Below the pieces are notes generated by a model. It searched no databases, was not told where the DNA came from, and saw nothing but the letters and a program-made list of their open reading frames with translations. The position numbers and the translations under genes are program-made. Source: Aquimarina megaterium XH134 (GTDB lineage Bacteria > Bacteroidota > Bacteroidia > Flavobacteriales > Flavobacteriaceae). From it: a stretch of DNA of 55,236 nt. Below are positions 50,151-55,236 of this stretch, piece after piece (within the stretch, counting starts at the first letter, position 1; each line of letters opens with the position of its first letter). The stretch is taken from assembly GCF_000520975.1 (NCBI RefSeq), contig NZ_JACB01000062.1, positions 1 to 55,236 of the forward strand. The letters are read 5' to 3'.

Positions 50151-50745
50151 AGAACTTTTAAAGCAGGATAAACAGATTCCTGCCGAGCAATTAAGAAAAG
50201 GACACCAACAAAGGTTTATGTCCAGGTTAGAGAATGAGCTCCCTAAAGAAACCAGAAGGTTTGACTATAAATGGCTTAATATTGCTGCTAGTATTGTTGT
50301 TATCTTTTCAGTTTCTTTACTTACATATAATCAACTTGGTAATAGTAGTGCCGAAGGACCTGATATAGTAGATATGAATACTACTCCTGTAAAAAATTCC
50401 TCTGTAATATTAGCAAAACAATCTTCTCCTCTGGCAGAAATATCTCCTGAGTATCAAGAAGTCGAAAATAGTATACTTACCAGTATAAAATTTCAATTAT
50501 CACAGATTACAATTGATGATACAAATAGAGAGTTGGTAGAAAGTTTTATGGCCAGATTAGATAATCTTGATAAAGAATATCAGAAACTTAATAAAGAATT
50601 GATAGAAGTTGGACCCAATGTTCAAAGTGTAGAGGCTATGATGGAGAATTTAACGATACGGTTATCACTTTTAAATAGACTAAAAGATAAACTAAAAGAA
50701 TTAGAGAGAATTGAAAACGAAAATTACAATGAAGTACAGGCTTAA
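50134..50745 (+). CDS. Single-TM protein, probable anti-sigma factor partner
   Basis: 203 residues. A cytoplasmic N-terminus of about 45 residues (MAQDIRELLKQDKQIPAEQL, then HQQRFMSRLENELPK) is followed by one membrane helix (about 48-66, WLNIAASIVVIFSVSLLTY) and a periplasmic coiled-coil domain (about 105-203, Glu/Lys/Leu heptads). The N-terminal RFMSRLE pattern is common in flavobacterial anti-sigma-like proteins. It overlaps the sigma gene by 17 bp and the adhesin-like gene by 17 bp, so three genes are coupled. No zinc-binding ZAS motif is seen. Confidence 0.75.
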   Translation: MAQDIRELLKQDKQIPAEQLRKGHQQRFMSRLENELPKETRRFDYKWLNIAASIVVIFSVSLLTYNQLGNSSAEGPDIVDMNTTPVKNSSVILAKQSSPLAEISPEYQEVENSILTSIKFQLSQITIDDTNRELVESFMARLDNLDKEYQKLNKELIEVGPNVQSVEAMMENLTIRLSLLNRLKDKLKELERIENENYNEVQA

Positions 50746-52078
50746 TGTAGCGACTCTTGGCTTATTGTGTTGTGCAGGCTTATTTGCACAAGACAGACAA
50801 GACAAATTAAATGAAAAGCTATCAGTAAATGAGGATGTTACTGTTGTTCTTAATACGAGTCATACTAATATTGTTTTTGAAACCTGGAATAAAAATACAA
50901 TCGAGGTAGAAGCTTACTTAGAAGGTAATCTTTCTGATGAAAACAGCAAACATATTCTTGATAGTTGGCAAGTAGATGTATTAGGAGATAGCCAGAAAGT
51001 AACTATTAATTCTACGGCAGGAAATTTATGGAGTAGAAATGTCACTGCTTCTAGTATCACAATGGATAGAAAAAGCTTACAGGAATTAAGGATGTTAAGT
51101 CCTATGATTACTGATATGTTAGGACCTCTTATGGAAAACATAGCTAAAAACCCTATGCCGAGTACGCTTTCTCAAAATCAAGCTAACGTTAATTATAATA
51201 ACGGAACCTTTAAAGAAAATGATGAAAAATATATTAAGCAGTGGGAGAGCCAGATACGCGAAAAGTTTATTGATGAACAAAAGCAAAAATGGGCTAAACA
51301 ATTTGAAGCTGACCCTAAAAGCAAGATAAAATTAGAAACCTGGGATGAGCAATATGGAAGAAAAATGGATGCATGGGCATCTCAATTAATACAAGATATT
51401 GGTAATCAGCAGAACGGGACAGCTAATGTTACAGTCTATAGATATAGTACAAGTAGAGTTAATACTAATAGTACAAGTAAAATCATTAAGGTACGTATCC
51501 CTAAAGAGGCTAAACTAAGACTTAATATTCGCCATGGAGATGTGCAATTAGCAGAAAAATCTAATAATATTAAAGCTTCTCTATCTCATACTAAATTATC
51601 TGCTAATGTTATAGATGGTAAACAAACATTTATTAAAGCTTCTTATTCACCCGTTTTTGTTCGACAATGGAACAATGGTAGATTGGTGATCAATTATGTA
51701 AAGAATTGTAGAATACAAAATGCTAAAAACCTTCTTGTTAATGCAGATTCTAGTAATGTTTTTATCCAACAGCTTGATGAAAATGGAGCGATCTCGGGAA
51801 GTTTTGGTGTAATTACCATTGCCAATCTTGGAGAATCTTTTTCTACCTTAGATCTGGCAGTTCAAAACAGTGATTTTAAATTAAATTTACCCAAAACAGC
51901 ATTTAATCTGTCATATAGCGGGGCGCAAAGTATAATTTCTTTACCTAAGACTTTAGAAATAAATACAAGAAAGAATTTTGGTAATGTGTTTGTTAATGGG
52001 TTTCAGAATACGCGTAGTACAGATAAAATAATTACAATTAATGCTAAATATAGCGAAGTTGTATTAAATAATAAATAA
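50729..52078 (+). CDS. Secreted DUF4097-like adhesin/auxiliary protein of the ECF operon
   Basis: 449 residues from the ATG at 50729; a TTG at 50711 would add six residues and spoil the signal peptide (MKYRLNVATLGLLCCAGLFA, cleavage A-Q). Residues about 25-80 are beta-rich; residues about 120-230 are helical, charged and rich in Gln/Lys/Trp; the last half (about 255-449) is a repetitive beta-helix-like region (RLNIRHGDVQLAEKSNNIKA, FIKASYSPVFVRQW, LLVNADSSNVFIQQL), in the style of DUF4097 proteins. Exported to the periplasm or surface. Its role next to a sigma/anti-sigma pair, perhaps as a sensor or target, is unknown. Confidence 0.7.
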   Translation: MKYRLNVATLGLLCCAGLFAQDRQDKLNEKLSVNEDVTVVLNTSHTNIVFETWNKNTIEVEAYLEGNLSDENSKHILDSWQVDVLGDSQKVTINSTAGNLWSRNVTASSITMDRKSLQELRMLSPMITDMLGPLMENIAKNPMPSTLSQNQANVNYNNGTFKENDEKYIKQWESQIREKFIDEQKQKWAKQFEADPKSKIKLETWDEQYGRKMDAWASQLIQDIGNQQNGTANVTVYRYSTSRVNTNSTSKIIKVRIPKEAKLRLNIRHGDVQLAEKSNNIKASLSHTKLSANVIDGKQTFIKASYSPVFVRQWNNGRLVINYVKNCRIQNAKNLLVNADSSNVFIQQLDENGAISGSFGVITIANLGESFSTLDLAVQNSDFKLNLPKTAFNLSYSGAQSIISLPKTLEINTRKNFGNVFVNGFQNTRSTDKIITINAKYSEVVLNNK

Positions 52079-52111
52079 AGTTTTTTCATAGTAATGTAGT
52101 GTTAATTATAG

Positions 52112-52148
52112 AAAAGCTCTATCGGTTTAGACTGGTAGGGCTTTTTTA
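52112..52148 (+). terminator. Rho-independent terminator of the first ECF operon
   Basis: AAAAGCTCTATC pairs with GGTAGGGCTTTT (two G-U pairs) across a short loop and is followed by T residues; 34 bp past the stop at 52078. Confidence 0.85.
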
Positions 52149-52337
52149 GTAGTACAATCCTATACCTAATTTAAATACATTCAATTCTTTACCCTAAAAG
52201 AAAGAAGAGTTTTTAAGAGAATAGCACTTACTAATTGATTAGATTTTTAAATTCACCTTAGATCAACCTTAGCTTAACATACCATATTTTTTTCTATTAG
52301 ATAAAGGGGAAAAACGTAAGTATATTACAGAATAAGT

Positions 52338-52369
52338 CTTTTAATCTGTTAATTTTTGCTTTTAATCTG
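52338..52369. repeat. Direct repeat CTTTTAATCTG x2, 21-bp period
   Basis: Eleven identical bases at 52338-52348 and 52359-52369. The 21-bp period puts both on the same DNA face, typical for tandem half-sites of a regulator. It lies about 215-245 bp before the start at 52584. Confidence 0.5.
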
Positions 52370-52583
52370 ATTTTTTAACAATGTTTAAAAAATAAAGACT
52401 TGACTATCAGTATGTTAACATTAAATAAAGCTTAATTTAACATTTTTTGTGTCATTTGTCGAATATCGAAAACATTTGATCTAAAAGTCTGGTTTTTAAT
52501 TTGTTTAACTATAATTAAGTAATATCATTGTATGGTAAAACCGTAATAAAATAATAACAACCCCCACTATAAAGTTTATAAAG

Positions 52584-53225
52584 ATGAAATCAATAGCGTG
52601 TTTTTTTAGCTTATTTTTATTCTTGACTAGTTATGCAAATGACTTAGACCAAACCTTGCAGGTAGAGAAGGAAGGTCTTGTTGTGGTAGTTGTAGATTTT
52701 CAGGATGGAGATAAAATCAAATTATTCGAAGTAGAAAGCGGAGATCATATTTTATCTAAAACTCATGGAGAAATTGATTTGAGTCAATTGCCAATGGGAT
52801 CTTATTTACTTGAAAACAATCAAGGAGAGTCTGTTGTTATTGTTCGCATGGAGGAAGATATTAATATTGAAGGTGCAATAGAAAATGTAGAAAGTAATTT
52901 TGTAGTAGAATATGATAGCGAAAGAGTAGACATGCCTTCAGAAGTTAATGTTGAAGAAGAGTTTGTACATTATTACGAAAATTCTGAAACAAACCTTTTA
53001 GAAATAACTAGAGAAGGAAATTTTGTTACTGTAGTTAATTTTGAAGAAGGAGATAAAATCAAATTATTTGAAGTAAAAAACACAGTACATATTTTATCAA
53101 AAACAACAAACTTTGTAGATCTTAGTCAATTACCGGTTGGAGTTTATGTTTTGGAGAATAATAGAGGAGAATCTGTTGTTGTTGAAAAATATGTAGATAA
53201 CGACGTTCTTGTAGCAGATATGTAA
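52584..53225 (+). CDS. Secreted protein made of two T9SS-tail-like repeats
   Basis: 213 residues. Signal peptide MKSIACFFSLFLFLTSYAND. The rest is a tandem duplication: GDKIKLFEVESGDHILSK (from residue 42) and GDKIKLFEVKNTVHILSK (from residue 156) are 114 codons apart, and each unit continues with IDLSQLPMGSYLLEN or VDLSQLPVGVYVLEN and a GESVVV strand. The pattern 'D-L-S-x-L-P-x-G-x-Y-x-L-E' is that of type IX secretion C-terminal (Por) domains, but here it forms the whole protein and lies twice. A 26/27-bp DNA match in the repeats suggests recent duplication. An acidic linker (about 95-140) joins the units. Function unknown. Confidence 0.75.
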   Translation: MKSIACFFSLFLFLTSYANDLDQTLQVEKEGLVVVVVDFQDGDKIKLFEVESGDHILSKTHGEIDLSQLPMGSYLLENNQGESVVIVRMEEDINIEGAIENVESNFVVEYDSERVDMPSEVNVEEEFVHYYENSETNLLEITREGNFVTVVNFEEGDKIKLFEVKNTVHILSKTTNFVDLSQLPVGVYVLENNRGESVVVEKYVDNDVLVADM

Positions 53226-53249
53226 TAAAGAATTTTTATACTATATAAG

Positions 53250-53278
53250 AGCCTTCCAAATTTGGAGGGCTTTTTTTA
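53250..53278 (+). terminator. Rho-independent terminator after the duplicated-tail gene
   Basis: AGCCTTCCAAA (53250-53260) abuts TTTGGAGGGCT (53261-53271), one G-U pair, then a T run. Confidence 0.88.
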
Positions 53279-53472
53279 TTTAACCCATATAAAACCTTAA
53301 GGTAATTAGAGATGGATTTAAGAAACTCTTAGAGCGTTTTATAGATCTGTTTATATAATACCTCATATATGACCTAATGTTAATAGGATACCATGCCTAA
53401 ATTTGATTATATACTTCTGTAAATTCAGGATAAGGTTCCCTATCCTTTAGTAGGATAGTCAAAGACGTAAAC

Positions 53473-53510
53473 AAAAAAATATCCTGATGATCACATCAGG
53501 ATATTTTTTT
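53473..53510. terminator. Bidirectional terminator downstream of the DUF6249-like gene
   Basis: Perfect 17-bp arms (53473-53489 and 53494-53510) with an ATCA loop and A and T runs at the ends. It ends the minus-strand gene at 53529. Confidence 0.88.
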
Positions 53511-53528
53511 GTTAAGTAATATTCTTGT

Positions 53529-53879
53529 TTATTTATCGAGGTTCTTCGTCATAGTGAAGCCAGTGAATAAACCAATTCCTGCCATTAAGAAAATCGTACC
53601 AGGATAAGCAATATCTTCATCTACACCTACAGATAAATGTAGAATTCCAGCTATGAAAATTCCAACTCCAATACCCATTAATAATAAAGATAAATTTAGA
53701 ATAAGTACTTTCCATATAGGAGTCACTCTTTTTTCTTTACTACTATAAAATATAGAAGCATCTGCTCCTTTTTCTATAAGCGCCATACGCTCTTTATTTC
53801 TAGCTGAAATAAATAAATAAATAATTCCAAAAAATACTCCTAAGATTGCGGGCATTATAATTACTTCTGATCCCATCAT
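53529..53879 (-). CDS. DUF6249-like membrane protein
   Basis: 116 residues with three membrane helices: 5-25 (VIIMPAILGVFFGIIYLFIS), about 54-82 (VLILNLSLLLMGIGVGIFIA) and about 91-110 (AYPGTIFLMAGIGLFTGF). The motif ARNKERMALIEKGADASIF between the first two helices is typical of DUF6249/small Bacteroidota membrane proteins that commonly sit next to ECF sigma genes. Here it is divergent from one (54010). It may belong to the stress response controlled by that sigma factor; function unknown. Confidence 0.8.
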   Translation of the reverse strand: MMGSEVIIMPAILGVFFGIIYLFISARNKERMALIEKGADASIFYSSKEKRVTPIWKVLILNLSLLLMGIGVGIFIAGILHLSVGVDEDIAYPGTIFLMAGIGLFTGFTMTKNLDK

Positions 53880-54009
53880 GTTTTTAGTTTAAAAGATTAA
53901 TACTGTTCGTTTTCTAATTAAGACGAAGAGTAACTCGAAGCGGTTACAAAAAAGATAAAAAAAATATTTTGTACTTTTTAATAGAAATTATGTAACCAAT
54001 AATTATATA

Positions 54010-54615
54010 GTGTCGTCATATGAGAAAATGAACCATCAATCAGATCAATATTATATTAATCAAGTGCTAGAAGGGCAGGTGAATGCTTTTTCGGTTCTGG
54101 TAGAACGTTACCAGGGTTTAGTATACACAGTAGTGTATCGTATGATTAAGAATAAAGAACAGGCAGAAGAAGTTGCTCAGGATTCTTTTATCAAGGCATA
54201 TAAATCCTTAAGTAACTATAGAGGTGATGCCAAGTTTTCTACTTGGTTATACACTATTGCCTATCGAAAAAGCTTAGATGCAATTAAAGCAAGTAAAAGA
54301 ATGATTACTTCTGAACTTATAGAAGAGGTAAGTGAAGGAGAAATGGAACTGGTTGGTGATGCATTAAACTATTTGCAAACAAAAGAAAGAAAAAAAATTA
54401 TATCAGATAGTATCATGAAGCTTCCTGAAGATGAAGCTGCGATTGTTACACTATACTATTTTGAGGAAAAAAGTGTAAAAGAAATTGTAGAAATTGTAAA
54501 TTTAACAGCAGATAATGTGAAAATAAAGTTATATCGCAGTAGAAAAAAACTATACTCGATATTGAAGTATCACATTTCTCCAGAAATTAGTAGTAAAAAT
54601 GGAAGAGCAATATAA
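54010..54615 (+). CDS. ECF RNA polymerase sigma factor
   Basis: 201 residues from GTG at 54010; ATG at 54028 (MNHQSDQYYINQVLEGQVNA) is an alternative. Region 2: FSVLVERYQGLVYTVVYRMI, then AEEVAQDSFIKAYKSLSNY and FSTWLYTIAYRKSLDAIKAS; region 4: IMKLPEDEAAIVTLYYFEEK and VKEIVEIVNLTADNVKIKLYRSRKKL. It is a different ECF branch from the sigma factor at 49605. The downstream membrane protein overlaps it by 17 bp, exactly as in the other pair. Confidence 0.92.
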   Translation: MSSYEKMNHQSDQYYINQVLEGQVNAFSVLVERYQGLVYTVVYRMIKNKEQAEEVAQDSFIKAYKSLSNYRGDAKFSTWLYTIAYRKSLDAIKASKRMITSELIEEVSEGEMELVGDALNYLQTKERKKIISDSIMKLPEDEAAIVTLYYFEEKSVKEIVEIVNLTADNVKIKLYRSRKKLYSILKYHISPEISSKNGRAI

Positions 54616-54994
54616 AGACATTAAGGGCTTAGTCAAAGAAGCTGGATTAGAGACTCCTTCAGTAAACTTTTTGAAGAATGTTATGGACCAGGTAGAGCTT
54701 TCGGCTATTGAGGTGTCACCGGTATACAAACCTTTGATTTCTAAGAAAGTTTGGTTTGTCGTTGGAGTTGCTGTTGCTGTGTTGCTGTGCACCATACCTT
54801 TTTTATCAGAGAGTAAAGAATCGATTTTAAGTACTATTGACTTTTCTTTTTTTAATAAAATAAGTTTTAAAAATCCATTTTCTGAATTTACATTTCATAA
54901 AACTACCATATACGGTATATTATTTCTTGCTCTTTTGTTTCTTATACAAATAACTATTTTAAAACGAAGGATCGATAGGCGATTCTCCCTATAA
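54599..54994 (+). CDS. Two-TM protein, probable anti-sigma partner
   Basis: 131 residues. A short cytoplasmic N-terminus (MEEQYKDIKGLVKEAGLETP, then FLKNVMDQVE) is followed by two membrane helices (about 49-68, VWFVVGVAVAVLLCTIPFL, and about 103-121, IYGILFLALLFLIQITIL) and a basic C-terminus (KRRIDRRFSL). It overlaps the ECF sigma gene by 17 bp, which suggests co-translation and an anti-sigma role; no known anti-sigma domain is recognised. Confidence 0.72.
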   Translation: MEEQYKDIKGLVKEAGLETPSVNFLKNVMDQVELSAIEVSPVYKPLISKKVWFVVGVAVAVLLCTIPFLSESKESILSTIDFSFFNKISFKNPFSEFTFHKTTIYGILFLALLFLIQITILKRRIDRRFSL

Positions 54995-55042
54995 TTGTTT
55001 GAGTAGATTTTACTCTCGAAGAATAAAATTTTAAATACAAAA

Positions 55043-55101
55043 AACTACCTAAAAAATGAACTAAAGCAAGACGTGCTCTATAATACATTTTTTAGGTAGT
55101 T
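55043..55101. terminator. Bidirectional terminator with 16-bp perfect arms
   Basis: AACTACCTAAAAAATG (55043-55058) pairs with CATTTTTTAGGTAGTT (55086-55101) across a 27-nt loop that holds a small inner AGCA/TGCT stem. It separates the ECF unit from the convergent gene at the window end. Confidence 0.82.
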
Positions 55102-55127
55102 GGTATAAAATAACCAGGTTTATTAGG

Positions 55128-55236
55128 TTATTTCTTTACAATGGTATGTATTTCTGAAGTTCCTTTGGATGTTATTTTTACGAAATAGTTTCCTTTTTCG
55201 GTTATTGTTCTTCCGAAAGGAAGTACTCCAGGGTTT
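55128..55236 (-). CDS. Partial gene: C-terminus resembling a T9SS sorting tail
   Basis: The minus-strand frame is open from the edge to a TAA at 55128-55130. The last 35 residues are visible and end GNYFVKITSKGTSEIHTIVKK, the 'G-x-Y-x-V-K-I...K-K' pattern of type IX secretion C-terminal domains. The protein is probably secreted; the body of the gene is outside the window. Confidence 0.55.
   Translation of the reverse strand, partial: NPGVLPFGRTITEKGNYFVKITSKGTSEIHTIVKK

Larger units (their letters stand above)
52079..52583 (+). promoter_or_regulatory. Long regulatory intergenic region before the duplicated-tail gene
   Basis: 505 bp without a gene. A terminator lies at 52112-52148. Further on are ACCTTAG twice (52255-52261 and 52266-52272, period 11 bp) and CTTTTAATCTG twice (52338-52348 and 52359-52369, period 21 bp). 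Both periods correspond to whole helical turns, as expected for direct-repeat operators. TTAACATT also recurs around 52410-52445. No clear TAnnTTTG precedes the next gene. Confidence 0.5.
53226..53528. other. Intergenic region with two terminators
   Basis: 303 bp. Terminators lie at 53250-53278 and 53473-53510. Between them is a 7-bp hairpin CTATCCT-TTAGT-AGGATAG (53440-53458), with two further AGGATA copies upstream near 53385 and 53427. I see no gene. Confidence 0.5.

Noticed and set aside
1..55236. CRISPR array, tRNA or rRNA genes
   Set aside because: Read through the intergenic regions, I saw no regularly spaced repeats, no T-loop type tRNA motif and no rRNA-like stretch.

Overview
The window is AT-rich, densely packed chromosomal DNA from a member of the Bacteroidota, most likely a marine flavobacterium (Flavobacteriaceae, for example an Aquimarina-like organism). 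This rests on the gene families (DUF2911, DUF4920, DUF6268-type barrels, MnmD as a stand-alone enzyme, a DnaJ with a half zinc finger, T9SS-tail-like modules) and on the promoter style: many genes have a TAnnTTTG -7 element typical of Bacteroidota shortly before the start. I see no rRNA, tRNA, CRISPR array, insertion sequence or prophage. The genus is inference.

Layout. 1-2 kb (minus): fluoride channel crcB, P-II nitrogen regulator and a partial outer-membrane porin with two matching palindromes in front of it. 2-5.3 kb: an SRPBCC/GyrI-like protein and a divergent lipoprotein dipeptidyl peptidase III. 5.3-11.4 kb (minus): a secreted barrel, a two-TM small protein, then a tight cassette of intracellular subtilisin-like protease, unknown protein, TPR sensor kinase and LuxR-type response regulator; its association of genes is the least explained in the window. 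11.6-18.5 kb: housekeeping genes (NTP pyrophosphohydrolase, IlvE, MnmD, epimerase, YceI, GrpE, DnaJ). 18.8-24.7 kb: a five-gene envelope operon (ABC ATPase and permease, MscS channel, outer-membrane protein, sigma-54 activator without a DNA-binding domain), followed by a small barrel gene. 24.8-33.1 kb: PPK2 kinase, M28 peptidase, MATE pump, OmpA-like protein, PAP2 phosphatase and class A PBP.

33.8-47.5 kb is a catabolic island. A divergent AraC regulator faces a nine-gene operon encoding the homoprotocatechuate (3,4-dihydroxyphenylacetate) meta-cleavage pathway: HpaD ring cleavage, HpaE dehydrogenase, HpaF isomerase, one FAH-type decarboxylase/isomerase, HpaH hydratase and HpaI aldolase. It adds a phenylacetaldehyde-dehydrogenase-like enzyme, a ThDP 2-oxoacid decarboxylase-like enzyme and a phosphoesterase. 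A second unit carries a HisC-like aminotransferase and a P-loop protein. Both units are preceded by the same 24-bp palindrome (AAAGTGC-N10-GCACTTT), so I infer one regulon that channels an aromatic amino acid such as DOPA through arylpyruvate and arylacetaldehyde into ring cleavage. No ring hydroxylase is present.

47.5-55.2 kb: MeaB GTPase, DUF2911 protein, two ECF sigma factor/membrane-protein pairs that share an identical 17-nt overlap, a secreted protein made of two T9SS-tail-like repeats, and the end of a gene with a similar tail. Strong bidirectional terminators separate most convergent units.
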